31,727 nucleotides of DNA from Pseudomonadota bacterium (GCA_009921385.1 RFXY01000001.1:1-31727); one strand, 5' to 3'. Positions 7,752-17,256 are shown, counted from the stretch's first letter. Program-made: numbers and translations. The notes: generated by a model not told the origin, from the sequence alone.

Positions 7752-9031
7752 AAATCTTTAATTTAGAAACAAGCAACGATGTGGCTTTAAAATTTATTAA
7801 CAAACAACAACAGCAAAACAGTAAAGTTGCTAATTTGGTGGCCAAAATTGTTAATAACATCAAAAAAAATCAAGATCAGGCTTTGCTTGATTATTGCCGA
7901 CAGTTTGATGGTATGCAGTGTCAAAGCACCTCTGAACTATTGGTAGATCAACAACAAATTCACGATAGCGAAAAAAAAATCGATAAAGCTCTCAAAGAAG
8001 CGATAAATTTAGCTTATCACAGAATTTTTGCCTATCACCAAAAGCAAATGCCTGCAAACCTTGATTTTGTTGACGATTTGGGGGTTAAATTAGGCAATCA
8101 TTGGCAACCAATCAGCAAAGTTGGGCTTTATGTGCCAGGTGGCACCGCTTCTTATCCTAGTTCGGTTTTAATGTCGGCAATTCCTGCTTTGGTAGCTAAA
8201 GTTGACAAAATCACTATGTGTATGCCAGTTAAAAACAACGAAATCAACCAAACGGTGCTTTATTGTGCCAAACTTTGTGGCATCAACACCATCTATAAAA
8301 TTGGTGGGGCACAAGCCATTGCCGCTCTTGCTTTTGGCACTCAAACCATCGAAAAAGTCGATAAAATAGTAGGCCCTGGCAATGCTTTTGTGGCCTTGGC
8401 AAAAAAAAATGTTTATGGTAATGTGGGCATCGATAGCATTGCAGGCCCTACCGATATTTGCATTATTGCCGATCAAACCGCCAACCCAAAATGGCTGGCC
8501 TACGATGCCCTTTCACAACTCGAGCACGGAGCCGATTCTAAAGCTTTTCTTATCACCACCAACCAACAAATCGCCAAAGATTTTTTGAAACATTTAGCAG
8601 AAATTGCTCCAACTTTATCAAGATCTCAAATTATTGCCCAATCTAGCAAAAATTCTGCGGTTTTCTTGGTGCCAAACCTGCTTGAAGCAAGCATATTAGC
8701 CAATTTTATCGCTCCAGAACATCTAGAAATTGCCACCGAAAATCCAGAAAATATCTTACCACACATCACCAATGCAGGAGCGATTTTTTTAGGCCATTAC
8801 ACCCCAGAAGCCATCGGCGATTATATGGCGGGTCCTAGCCACACCTTGCCAACCTTTGGTTCTGCCCGATTTGCCAGCGGTTTGTCGGTTTATGATTTTT
8901 TAAAAAGAATGTCAATTATTGGCTGTAATCAAGAAGCATTTCAAAAACTTGCTTCTGCAACCGAAATTTTTGCCCAAGCAGAAAAATTACAAGCTCATCA
9001 ACTTAGCATAAATATTCGTAAAAAAGAATAG
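7748..9031 (+). CDS. hisD: Histidinol dehydrogenase
   Basis: HisD carries out the last two NAD-dependent oxidations of histidine biosynthesis, turning L-histidinol into L-histidine through a zinc site. The 427-aa product is full length. Recognisable segments are VGLYVPGGTASYPSSVLM, KIGGAQAIAALAFGT, KIVGPGNAFVALAKK, IAGPTDICI, the zinc/substrate segment QLEHGADSKA, and HTLPTFGSARFASGLSVYDF. It starts within the DUF192 stop (ATGA). No other histidine gene is in the window, so whether the organism has the full pathway cannot be judged here. The product is intact with no visible lesions. A tRNA-Ala promoter begins directly after its TAG stop. Confidence 0.96.
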   Translation: MKIFNLETSNDVALKFINKQQQQNSKVANLVAKIVNNIKKNQDQALLDYCRQFDGMQCQSTSELLVDQQQIHDSEKKIDKALKEAINLAYHRIFAYHQKQMPANLDFVDDLGVKLGNHWQPISKVGLYVPGGTASYPSSVLMSAIPALVAKVDKITMCMPVKNNEINQTVLYCAKLCGINTIYKIGGAQAIAALAFGTQTIEKVDKIVGPGNAFVALAKKNVYGNVGIDSIAGPTDICIIADQTANPKWLAYDALSQLEHGADSKAFLITTNQQIAKDFLKHLAEIAPTLSRSQIIAQSSKNSAVFLVPNLLEASILANFIAPEHLEIATENPENILPHITNAGAIFLGHYTPEAIGDYMAGPSHTLPTFGSARFASGLSVYDFLKRMSIIGCNQEAFQKLASATEIFAQAEKLQAHQLSINIRKKE

Positions 9032-9060
9032 TTGACAAATATTTTTTTGCAACTTAAAAT
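9032..9060 (+). promoter_or_regulatory. Promoter of tRNA-Ala
   Basis: A consensus -35 TTGACA (9032-9037) abuts the hisD stop codon and is followed after 17 bp by the -10 TAAAAT (9055-9060). Transcription would start near 9067, about 20 bp before the tRNA. A perfect TATAAT at 9066-9071 is also present, but it lies 28 bp from this -35. Confidence 0.65.
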
Positions 9061-9086
9061 TGATTTATAATATTTTTTGTTTTTGT

Positions 9087-9162
9087 GGGGATATAGCTCA
9101 GTTGGTAGAGCATCTGCTTTGCAAGCAGAGGGTCAGGAGTTCGAGTCTCCTTATCTCCACCA
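9087..9162 (+). tRNA. tRNA-Ala (anticodon TGC)
   Basis: This is a complete 76-nt tRNA. The acceptor arms GGGGATA and TATCTCC include the G3:U70 pair that marks alanine tRNAs. The anticodon loop TTTGCAA carries TGC, and the T arm is AGGAGTTCGAGTCTCCT. The discriminator is A at 9159 and CCA is encoded at 9160-9162. A run of T and then A (from 9164) follows and may help end transcription. Confidence 0.97.
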
Positions 9163-9198
9163 TGTTTTTTTTAAAAAAAACACCATCAGATTCTCTTA

Positions 9199-9284
9199 TA
9201 CCATTTCGATCTAAATTCCCTTCTCTTGTTGCTGGGTAGCACGAAGTTCTAGGTCTGAATTCCCCTTCTTGTAGAAGGGGAATT
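9199..9284. repeat. Degenerate palindromic repeat between convergent genes
   Basis: The gap between tRNA-Ala and the end of bamA (9163-9331) contains no gene. It holds TACCATTTCGATC (9199-9211), which resembles the terminal repeat of the TA-flanked elements, then AAATTCCCTTCTC. A perfect hairpin follows, AATTCCCCTTCT (9258-9269), loop TGT, AGAAGGGGAATT (9273-9284). The same core, differing in one loop base, forms the centre of the palindrome at 17257-17315. It may serve as a two-way terminator for tRNA-Ala and bamA, but its repetition suggests a dispersed repeat family. Confidence 0.7.
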
Positions 9285-9331
9285 TGCCCCAGTTCTACTA
9301 CCAAACCTTCCCTTGAAAAAAGAATTTAAAA

Positions 9332-11617
9332 CTAAAAACTAGTGCCAATGCTAAAGCGAAAATTCTGCACTTGGTCGTAGTTGGTTTTTCTTAACACCTT
9401 AGCAAAATCAAGCCTAATTGGCCCCATAGGAGAAGCCCAAGCAACACTCAACCCATAAGAAGAGCGAAAACCGCCCGATCGAGCAATTGGTGCATCGTTA
9501 ATATCACTTTGCTTTAAAACTCCGTTATCTGAAAATAAAGCCCCATAAATGCCTAGTTCTTTTGGCAAGCCCAAAGGAAAGCGAAATTCTGCTGTGCCGA
9601 TGTAATAAATTTTACCACCAACCGCTTCGCCATTTTTAGGATTACCATTTAAATAAGTTCGCGGGCCAATGCCTGCATATTCAAAGCCACGAAAATTATC
9701 GCCACCTAAAAAAAAGTTGTTGTTGCTTAACACCGCCTGCCCCAAGCCATCAATCACACCGCTTTTCCACAACATTTTAAAGACAAAATCTTGATTAAAA
9801 GTTGGTTGATAATAACCAGCAAAAAATTCGTGTTTCAGTGTTTTAATGTTGCCACCAAGCCCGTTATAGGCTTGCAATAGCGAGAAAAAATAGCCACTTC
9901 TTGGATCAAGCCGATTATTTCGCTTGTCGTATAAAAAACTATGCTCTATGCCAGAATAAACAAAATTTCCTTGCAGATTTCTAATGGCGAAAGAGGCATT
10001 GCTATCAATGTTACCAATGTTTTGAGTGGTATGATTATAGCTAATTTGATGAGTTAAAAATTCGGTAATAGAATAGTTAGCATTAATTTTAAAACCTGTA
10101 TTATCTTGATCGTAGACCAAAGAATTTCTTTTGTTGATGCGATATTTAAAAACATCAAAACCAACATCAATAGGATGATTAAAAAAATATGGCTTGGTAT
10201 AGTTTAATTCGACATTAATTGTGGTGAAAGATCGTTGCAGATTGATGCCAATTTGCCTGCCTGTGCCAAACAAATTATTTTCTTTAATGCCAGCATTAAT
10301 ATTAAATCTATTGACGGTTGAATAGCCCAAGCCCAAATTTAGTTCGCCGGTTTTTTTCTCTTTTACTTTGATTTGCAAAATAACCTTGTCGGTGTCGTTG
10401 ATTCTTTGAATGTTAAAATCTACTTTTTCAAAAAAACCAAGATTTTCTAACCGCTGTTTGGAGCGATTGATTTTGATGGTGTTGTAAGGGTCACCTTCTT
10501 TAATTCGCAACTCTCGACGAATAACTTCGTCTATTGTTCTGGTGTTGCCTGTGATGTTAATTTGATCAATATAAATTCTAGGAGTTTCATTAATTAAAAA
10601 TTGCAAATTTATTGTATGATTTTGACGATCTTTTTTGATGATCGGCTCAATATTGGTAAAAGCATAAGAATTTTGCGATAAAATTTCGGTCATCTCAGCG
10701 ATAGTTTTTTCGATTAAATCGGCATTATAAATATCTTTTTCTTTAAATTTGATAACTTTTTGTAAAATACTTGCATCAAAATTAGAAATGTGATTAACAA
10801 TTTCAATGTCGCCGAAACGATAAATCTCGCCTTCTTCTAATAAAAAGTTAATAAAAATTTGGGTGTGCTGTTGATTAATTTCGGCTATAGATTCAATAAA
10901 AGCAAAATCGGCATAACCATTGCTGTAATAAAATTTTGTTAGCAAATCTTTGTCATATTGCAATCGCTCTGGATCATAAATGTCGGCGGTAGATAAAAAC
11001 TTCCACCACAAGGTTTTTTTGGTTGAGATTTGCTCGGCTAATTCTGCATTGGTAAAGGCTTTGTTGCCATTAAAATAAATATTTTTTATATTGGCTTTCG
11101 GCCCTTCGTTTATATAAAAAATTAATTCGATTTTGTTTTGCTCTTGCACTACCATTTTTGGCTGAATATAAGCAAGAAATTTACCAGTTTTGAGATAGAG
11201 TTGCTGAATATTTTTAAGATCTTGTTTTAATTTATTGGTCGAAAAAATGCTTTTCTTTTTTAAAATTAGCTCGTTGTTTAAAATTTCGTCGCTTAACTTG
11301 TTGTTGCCAACAAATTTAATGTCGCTGATAAACGGATTTTCTGTAACTTTAACCATTATTTTGTTTTGTTGCAACGAAATATCGATGTCGCTAAATAAAT
11401 CGAGAGTGGTTAATTTTTGTTTTGCTAAATCAATTTGTTGCGAAATTTGGAGGTAACTATTTTTGTTAAGTGAAAATTTTTCTACATCGATATAGCCTAA
11501 AATTGTGGCGGTTTCAACTCTTTGATTGCCAACAACTTCAATAATTAGAGATTTTGCAACAGAGTTTTTACTATACAAGAACAATATCAGCAAAAAAATA
11601 AAAATTTTCTTTAACAT
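9332..11617 (-). CDS. bamA: Outer membrane protein assembly factor BamA
   Basis: BamA is the outer-membrane Omp85 protein that inserts beta-barrel proteins. The 761-aa product has a signal peptide (residues 1-21), then five POTRA domains recognisable by repeated strand motifs (for example IIEVVGNQRV, DIKFVGNNKL, NIYFNGNKAF, DIEIVNHISN, INITGNTRTI), and a C-terminal 16-strand barrel. The conserved loop-6 motif appears as FRGF in GGDNFRGFEYAGIGPR. The chain ends FRFSIGTSF with the terminal Phe used for barrel assembly. It starts 10 bp after the RND pump stop, so tolC-RND-bamA appear to be one operon. This is unusual, because bamA is more often found near rseP, skp/ompH or lpxD. Length and domain order are normal. 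Confidence 0.95.
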   Translation of the reverse strand: MLKKIFIFLLILFLYSKNSVAKSLIIEVVGNQRVETATILGYIDVEKFSLNKNSYLQISQQIDLAKQKLTTLDLFSDIDISLQQNKIMVKVTENPFISDIKFVGNNKLSDEILNNELILKKKSIFSTNKLKQDLKNIQQLYLKTGKFLAYIQPKMVVQEQNKIELIFYINEGPKANIKNIYFNGNKAFTNAELAEQISTKKTLWWKFLSTADIYDPERLQYDKDLLTKFYYSNGYADFAFIESIAEINQQHTQIFINFLLEEGEIYRFGDIEIVNHISNFDASILQKVIKFKEKDIYNADLIEKTIAEMTEILSQNSYAFTNIEPIIKKDRQNHTINLQFLINETPRIYIDQINITGNTRTIDEVIRRELRIKEGDPYNTIKINRSKQRLENLGFFEKVDFNIQRINDTDKVILQIKVKEKKTGELNLGLGYSTVNRFNINAGIKENNLFGTGRQIGINLQRSFTTINVELNYTKPYFFNHPIDVGFDVFKYRINKRNSLVYDQDNTGFKINANYSITEFLTHQISYNHTTQNIGNIDSNASFAIRNLQGNFVYSGIEHSFLYDKRNNRLDPRSGYFFSLLQAYNGLGGNIKTLKHEFFAGYYQPTFNQDFVFKMLWKSGVIDGLGQAVLSNNNFFLGGDNFRGFEYAGIGPRTYLNGNPKNGEAVGGKIYYIGTAEFRFPLGLPKELGIYGALFSDNGVLKQSDINDAPIARSGGFRSSYGLSVAWASPMGPIRLDFAKVLRKTNYDQVQNFRFSIGTSF

Positions 11618-11627
11618 AAAACCACAA

Positions 11628-14600
11628 CTATTCTACTAATTTGGTGAGAAAATTTTTTAGAAAAATTTTAGCATTTTCAATGTAGCCAAAAACCGCCGGC
11701 ACCACAAGCAAAGTAAGCAAGGTCGAAGAAATCAGCCCGCCAATAATTGCCACACCCATCGAAGTTCGCATAGATGCGGTTTCGCTCAACCCAATTGCCA
11801 CAGGAATAGTGCCTGCAATAAGAGCAAAAGAAGTCATAAGAATTGGTCTGAGTCGCATTTTACCAGCAATAACCAATGCTTCATTTCGCGATTTGCCTGC
11901 TTCGATGAGCTTGTTGGTGTAGTCGATTAACAAAATTGAGTTTTTGCCCGAAACACTTACCAACATAAAAATGCCTAACATAGTAAAAATATTGACCGAT
12001 TCTCCTGTTACAAACAAAGCATAAAATGCCCCGCAAAATGCCAAAGGCAAAGCAAGCAAAATGGTGAAAGGCACCACAAAAGATTCGTAAAGACTGGTTA
12101 AAATGAGATAAATAAACACAATTGAAAGCAACAAAGCCATATTCATTGAGCTTATCATATCTTGCATATTTTCGGAATCGCCAGAAAAATTATAGCGAAT
12201 ATCGCTTGGCAATTTAACCTCAGAATCAATAAATTTTTGTTCTAAATCAGAAATTACCTCGCCTAAGCCCACTTTTGGAGCAAGACTGGCGGTGATTTGA
12301 ATATATCTGCCTCGATCTTGCCTGTTAATAGTGGCAGGCTCAATAGTTTCTGTTATGGTGGCAATGTCGGATAATTTAATTAGCCTATTGTTGAGATTAG
12401 AAACATAAATTTTGTGAAAATTATCTTTGACATCTCTTTGATCTTCTTGAAGTTGTAGACGGATATCATATTCTAAACCATTTTGTTTGAGTTTTGCAGG
12501 AGTGTAGCCCGCCACATAGCCCCTAAGCTCGTTGCCCACATTTTGGGGATTTACTCCAAAAGCTTTAGCTTTGGAATCGTTAATTGTGATAGCAAACTCT
12601 GGACGAGTGGCTTTGTTGCTGTTGTCGAGATCTTTTAATCGAGCATCGTTTTTTAAATAATTAAACAATTTGTTAGCAAAATTTTCAAGAGATTCTTTGT
12701 TGCTAGAAATTAAAAATAAATTAAATGGTTGCCCACGAGAAGCCCCGCCAGAAGGATCGAAATCTTTCACCACTGGGTTAGCAAATTGAAAAGCCACAAT
12801 TTGCTTTCTTAACAACTCTTTAAATGCAGTAGTTGAGATTTCTCGTTGTTTTTTTGGTTTAAGTTTAACATAAATTTCGCCACGATGATTTTGTTTTGAC
12901 ATTGTTCCACTGCTTACCGCCGAAACCAGCACTTCGGGGTTTTGTTTGACGATTTTATCAATATCCAAAGCTGTTTGAGTGGTTTTTTCTAGGTTAGAAT
13001 CGGCAGGCAATTCGAGGCTTATGGTTATTTCGCCGTTGTCGCTTTCAGACATAAAAGTTTTAGGCACTTTACTAAACGCAACAAAACTTAACACTAAAAT
13101 AGACAAAGTGATTAACAAAATTTTTCCTGGATTAAAAATAGAAAAATGCAAAATTTTCTCATAAAATAATTCGAGCTTACCTTCTTGTTGCTGGTGTTTT
13201 TGATGTTTTTTGCCAGATAAATAAGCACACAAAACTGGAATAATCGAAATCGCCACCACCAAGCTAATTAACATAGCAAAAGCAATAGTCAAGCCAAACT
13301 GCTTTAAATATTGCCCCACAACACCTTTTAAAAAAGAAATAGGAGTAAACACCGAAACAACCACAGCCGTAATTGCCACCACCGCCATTAAAATTTCTTG
13401 CGAAGAAGCAATGGAGGCTTCTTTTGCACTGTAACCACTTTCTATTTTGCGATAAATATTTTCAACCACCACAATGGCATCGTCAACAAGCAAACCAACC
13501 GCCAAACTAAGTGCCAGCATAGTAATAATATTGATAGAAAAATCGGCAGAATACATTATAATGAAAGAACCAATAAGAGTAATAGGCAAAGAAATAGCGG
13601 TAATAATGGTTGCCCTTATATTTCGCAAGAAAAAAAACACGGTAATAACGGTAAGAATAATGGCAATAGTAATAGCCTCGTAGATATCGGCAATGTTGCC
13701 TCGAATATAAACACTAGCATCTTTGATGGTGCTAATTTGCAAGTTGCCTTCGAGCTGAGCAGAGTCTTTGCTAATTTTTGCCACTTGTTTTTTAATGCCA
13801 TCAACCACCTCAATAATATTGGCATCGGACTGGCGATAAACATTAAGAAAAAGCGATTTTTTTGAGTCAACAAAAGCTTGCGAAGTTGCCTCTTCAAGCG
13901 AATCAACCACCACACCAAGATTATTGATTTTCACAGGAACTTCGTTTGAATAAAAACTTACCAAAGAATTGTTAATTTGCGACAAATCGTTAAACTCGCT
14001 TACACTACGAAAAACTCGCTGTTTGTCTTGATAATCTTTTGAGCCGATCGACACATTTTGCCCAGAAATTGCCAACTGTTTATTTATTTGCAACAACGAT
14101 ATTTCGTGATTTTTTAGCTTGTTTTGATCAAGTAAAATTTGAATTTCTCGTTTTCTTGCCCCCATTATTTCGACCATGCCAACATCAGCGGTTTGCTCGA
14201 GTCTTGGACGCACAAAATTGTCGGCAATATCAAACATTTTAGCTTCTGGCAAATTGGCAGTAAGAACAACGGTGATAATTGGCTGATCGGCAGGATCGAC
14301 CCTTCTGATAATTGGCTCTTTGATGTCTGTGGGTAATTTTTCTCTTGCTTGGTTGATTTTGTCACGAATTTGTTGCTCGGCATAGCGAATATTGGTGTTG
14401 GGATAAAGTTGCACGATAATTTGGCTAGTATCTTTCATGCTTCGCGAAAGTAGTTTTTTAATGCCCGAAATTGCCGATATTTCTTCTTCAAGCGGCTTGG
14501 TTATTAAACTTTCAATTTCGGCAGGCGAGGCTCCTTCGTAGGTGGTGCCAACAAAAATTACAGGTATGTCGATGTTAGGAAAAAGCTCGACTTGCATTTT

Positions 14601-14690
14601 TTTAAAAGAGATAAAACCAACAATGATGATGGCAATCATGATGCTAGTAATAAAGGCAGGTCTTTTAATGGCAAATTGGGTGATATTCAT
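11628..14690 (-). CDS. RND efflux transporter permease, HAE1/AcrB family
   Basis: The product (1020 aa) is a full-length inner-membrane RND pump that uses the proton gradient to export hydrophobic compounds. It starts MNITQFAIKRPAFITSIM, the typical first helix. It has two large periplasmic loops (about 40-330 and 550-850) and twelve membrane segments. TM4 contains the proton-relay Asp pair in LAVGLLVDDAIVVVENI, and TM10 carries SGKNSILLIDY with its Lys. It overlaps the tolC-like gene by 4 bp (ATGA) and is followed by bamA. Such pumps normally need a periplasmic fusion protein (AcrA/MexA type); none is encoded next to it, so it must be elsewhere or absent. The substrate cannot be told from sequence. 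Confidence 0.93.
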   Translation of the reverse strand: MNITQFAIKRPAFITSIMIAIIIVGFISFKKMQVELFPNIDIPVIFVGTTYEGASPAEIESLITKPLEEEISAISGIKKLLSRSMKDTSQIIVQLYPNTNIRYAEQQIRDKINQAREKLPTDIKEPIIRRVDPADQPIITVVLTANLPEAKMFDIADNFVRPRLEQTADVGMVEIMGARKREIQILLDQNKLKNHEISLLQINKQLAISGQNVSIGSKDYQDKQRVFRSVSEFNDLSQINNSLVSFYSNEVPVKINNLGVVVDSLEEATSQAFVDSKKSLFLNVYRQSDANIIEVVDGIKKQVAKISKDSAQLEGNLQISTIKDASVYIRGNIADIYEAITIAIILTVITVFFFLRNIRATIITAISLPITLIGSFIIMYSADFSINIITMLALSLAVGLLVDDAIVVVENIYRKIESGYSAKEASIASSQEILMAVVAITAVVVSVFTPISFLKGVVGQYLKQFGLTIAFAMLISLVVAISIIPVLCAYLSGKKHQKHQQQEGKLELFYEKILHFSIFNPGKILLITLSILVLSFVAFSKVPKTFMSESDNGEITISLELPADSNLEKTTQTALDIDKIVKQNPEVLVSAVSSGTMSKQNHRGEIYVKLKPKKQREISTTAFKELLRKQIVAFQFANPVVKDFDPSGGASRGQPFNLFLISSNKESLENFANKLFNYLKNDARLKDLDNSNKATRPEFAITINDSKAKAFGVNPQNVGNELRGYVAGYTPAKLKQNGLEYDIRLQLQEDQRDVKDNFHKIYVSNLNNRLIKLSDIATITETIEPATINRQDRGRYIQITASLAPKVGLGEVISDLEQKFIDSEVKLPSDIRYNFSGDSENMQDMISSMNMALLLSIVFIYLILTSLYESFVVPFTILLALPLAFCGAFYALFVTGESVNIFTMLGIFMLVSVSGKNSILLIDYTNKLIEAGKSRNEALVIAGKMRLRPILMTSFALIAGTIPVAIGLSETASMRTSMGVAIIGGLISSTLLTLLVVPAVFGYIENAKIFLKNFLTKLVE

Positions 14691-16153
14691 AAACTATATA
14701 TTTGTCGATTGGCAATGGTTTGTTGCAGTTGATAAACAATTTGCCATAAATTTGCTTCTGCCAAAGAAAAATCTTGCTCAAACATCAAAACTTGATAAGT
14801 TGAGGTTCGACCTTTTTTTAGCAATAATCTTTCTTGATTTAGTTTATTTTTTTGTATTTGCACAATTTCAAGAGCTAATTTGAGATTTTCTTGCAAAGAG
14901 ATGCCGTTAATGTTGAGGTTTTGCCAAGTGGTTTCGTGTTGCAAACGATGTTGTTGATATTGATTTTTTTCGGCCAAAATTTGTTGCTCGGCCCCTTCCA
15001 TAATTTGGTTGGTAATCATAAAATTTAAAGGCATAGAAAATTTAATGCCAACATCACCAGAATCGGCCCTGTTGCCACTATTTAAAGAATTGCTAAAAGC
15101 CAGTCTAGCATTGGCTTCGGCAACATTGCGAGCATAAGAACCATACAAATTAAGCACTGGCTTTTGATTTTGTTTTTCGATATTGGCAAGAGCAATATTG
15201 GCTTGCATTTTATTTTTTTGAGCCAACAAAAATGGAGTTTGTTTTTCATTGATTGCTTGAAAAACAAAGTTTTGCAAATCAATGATGCTTGGCATCGAGA
15301 TTATTTCTAAAACTTCTTGCCCCACAATATTTCTTTTTTGATTAAAAATTAATTTTGCTTGTTCTAATTGATTTTTAGCTTGTGAGACAGCTAATTTTTT
15401 GTTTTGCACCATGGCTTTTGCTTGCAAAACATCGTTAGTTTCTGCCAAATTCATTTGGGCTTTTTTGCTTAAATAATCAAGAATTTTGCTGGCACTAACC
15501 AAAGCTTGCTGTTGGATTGTGATGTTTTTTTGACAATAAAACAAATACCAATAAGCAATTTCTGCTTCTATTTTTTCTTGCAACGACAAGCCAATAAAAT
15601 TGAATTTTGCCGACTGATATTGGCTTTGAATGCTTTCAATGCTAGCCTTCGTTTTGCTACCCAAGAAATTTTGCCATAAAGATAAATTTAACTCAATGTA
15701 TGAAGTGCCTTGACTGTTGCTTTTAGATAGTGGATTATTGGTAATTAAACTTAGATCTTTATAGTTAGTTTTGTTAAGAGAATAGGTTAAATCGGTTTCA
15801 AAACCATAACTTGATTGATAATTTAAGCCAATTTGATTATTTTGATTATACAGCTTGCTGTAGCGAAAAAGTTGTAAAGCCTTATTTTGTTCGGCAAACG
15901 ATCGCTGGCTAAAACCATAAAGTTTAATTGCGGTGATTAATTCTGATTTTTTAGCAAGATTTTCGTTGCTAACTTGTTGCTGATTATAACTGATGATATT
16001 TAAATTTTTATTTTGCACTTGTTGCAAATATTGCTCTAGCGATAAAAAATTTTCTTGCTCTACTGTCTGAGTTTTAGTGTTTTGCGCAAAAGAAACCGAA
16101 AAATTAGCAAAAGAACATAGCAAAAATAAGAAATTGAATAATAATTTTGCCAT
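14687..16153 (-). CDS. TolC family outer membrane efflux protein
   Basis: The 488-aa product is an outer-membrane channel of the TolC/OEP type, the exit duct for tripartite pumps or type I secretion. It has a signal peptide (MAKLLFNFLFLLCSF..., cleavage likely after SFAQ). Two related halves of long coiled-coil helices follow, seen in Gln/Asn-rich stretches such as AKAMVQNKKLAVSQAKNQLE and in the RTSTYQVLMFEQDFSLAEAN segment typical of the second repeat. The ATG at 16153 is preferred to 16216 because the signal peptide begins there. It overlaps the RND gene by ATGA, so the two likely work together. It is divergent from tilS across 50 bp holding a 12-bp direct repeat. Assignment to the family is firm; identity as TolC itself is not. 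Confidence 0.88.
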   Translation of the reverse strand: MAKLLFNFLFLLCSFANFSVSFAQNTKTQTVEQENFLSLEQYLQQVQNKNLNIISYNQQQVSNENLAKKSELITAIKLYGFSQRSFAEQNKALQLFRYSKLYNQNNQIGLNYQSSYGFETDLTYSLNKTNYKDLSLITNNPLSKSNSQGTSYIELNLSLWQNFLGSKTKASIESIQSQYQSAKFNFIGLSLQEKIEAEIAYWYLFYCQKNITIQQQALVSASKILDYLSKKAQMNLAETNDVLQAKAMVQNKKLAVSQAKNQLEQAKLIFNQKRNIVGQEVLEIISMPSIIDLQNFVFQAINEKQTPFLLAQKNKMQANIALANIEKQNQKPVLNLYGSYARNVAEANARLAFSNSLNSGNRADSGDVGIKFSMPLNFMITNQIMEGAEQQILAEKNQYQQHRLQHETTWQNLNINGISLQENLKLALEIVQIQKNKLNQERLLLKKGRTSTYQVLMFEQDFSLAEANLWQIVYQLQQTIANRQIYSL

Positions 16154-16177
16154 ATTTTGGTGAAGATTTTGGTGAAA
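16154..16177. repeat. 12-bp tandem direct repeat in the tolC/tilS divergent gap
   Basis: ATTTTGGTGAAG (16154-16165) is followed at once by ATTTTGGTGAAA (16166-16177), matching at 11 of 12 positions. It directly abuts the tolC-like start codon in the gap that must contain both promoters. It could be a repressor site near an efflux gene, but there is no other evidence for that. Confidence 0.35.
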
Positions 16178-16203
16178 AAAATTTATTAGACTTAATATTA
16201 CAT

Positions 16204-17253
16204 ATGCCTGCCACAATTAACAATCTTTTTTTTACAAAATTTCAACAAATCTTAGAGAAATTAAATTTTTTTACCTTGCCAAAAGAACAGCAAAAAATAG
16301 CGGTAGCGGTTTCTGGCGGGGTTGATTCTATGGCTTTGGCGGTGTTGTTGCGAGATTTTTGCCTACATTTTGCCATCGATCTTTCTGCTTTGGTGGTTAA
16401 TCATAATTACCGAGAACAATCGGCACTTGAAGCCAAGCAAGTTTGCCAACAATTACAACAATTAAATATTAAAAATGCGGTTTTAGAAATTGCTCCCAAC
16501 CTAGTACCAACCAGCAATATCGAGCAAAAATTAAGGCAATATCGCTATGAATTATTGCTAAATTATTGTCAAGAAAAGCACATCAATTATTTAGCAACTG
16601 GCCATCAACTAGACGATGTGGCAGAAAATTTTTTAATCAGATTATTTCGCGGTAGCGGTTTAGATGGTTTATCGGCTATGAAAAATATTTCTCACTATCA
16701 AAACCTGATTTTGTTAAGACCACTCCTTGATTTTACCAAGCAACAATTACAACAGTTTTTGCAATCGCAAAATATCGAGTGGCACGAAGACGAGAGCAAT
16801 GCCGACACCAAATTTTTAAGAAATAAAATTCGAGTTTTTTTGCATAGTTTTACCGATTACAGCCCAATTATTGGCAGAATCAACCAAACAAGCCAAGAAA
16901 TTGCCAGCATCAATGACAAATTTAACCAAGAATTATTGCAACATAGCAAGCAAATTTTGCTGTGGCAAGAAAGTTCTTGTTTATTAAAAAAATCGGCCTT
17001 CAACACCATTCAACAAGAGACGATGCTCAAAATATTGGCTTTAATGCTAATGGAAATTGGCAACAAAAACTATAAACCGCGTAAAGAAAAACTACACAAT
17101 TATTATCAATACCTCACCTGCAATCAACAAAATCATCAAGTTTACAAGTTTTACAACACCGCAACCAGCCATTATGATGCTGATTTTTTTATCATCAAAC
17201 CGCTCCAAACAAGCGAAAAACAATATCATCGCACCATTTTACGAAATTGTTGA
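16204..17253 (+). CDS. tilS: tRNA(Ile)-lysidine synthase TilS
   Basis: TilS attaches lysine to cytidine-34 of the tRNA-Ile(CAU) so that it reads AUA codons; it is essential in nearly all bacteria. The 349-aa product has the N-type ATP pyrophosphatase P-loop SGGVDS (residues 37-42), then VVNHNYREQS, the YELLLNYCQEKHINYLATGH segment with LDDVAENFLIRLFRGSGLDGL, and LRPLLDFTKQQL and RNKIR. The ATG at 16204 is chosen over 16147, which would add a tail with no homology. At ~350 aa it is shorter than E. coli TilS and has little C-terminal domain, as in many alphaproteobacteria. It runs into a 28-bp-arm palindrome 3 bp after its stop, facing yihY. Confidence 0.94.
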   Translation: MPATINNLFFTKFQQILEKLNFFTLPKEQQKIAVAVSGGVDSMALAVLLRDFCLHFAIDLSALVVNHNYREQSALEAKQVCQQLQQLNIKNAVLEIAPNLVPTSNIEQKLRQYRYELLLNYCQEKHINYLATGHQLDDVAENFLIRLFRGSGLDGLSAMKNISHYQNLILLRPLLDFTKQQLQQFLQSQNIEWHEDESNADTKFLRNKIRVFLHSFTDYSPIIGRINQTSQEIASINDKFNQELLQHSKQILLWQESSCLLKKSAFNTIQQETMLKILALMLMEIGNKNYKPRKEKLHNYYQYLTCNQQNHQVYKFYNTATSHYDADFFIIKPLQTSEKQYHRTILRNC

Positions 17254-17256
17254 ATC

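Noticed and set aside
9066..9071. TATAAT as the -10 box of the tRNA-Ala promoter
   Set aside because: It lies 28 bp from the TTGACA, too far; TAAAAT at 9055 has the proper 17-bp spacing.
9098..9304. 68-codon minus-strand ORF over tRNA-Ala
   Set aside because: Its C-terminal half (VEIRRLELLTLCLQSRCS) is simply the antisense reading of the tRNA, a common false gene; the rest covers the palindromic repeat.
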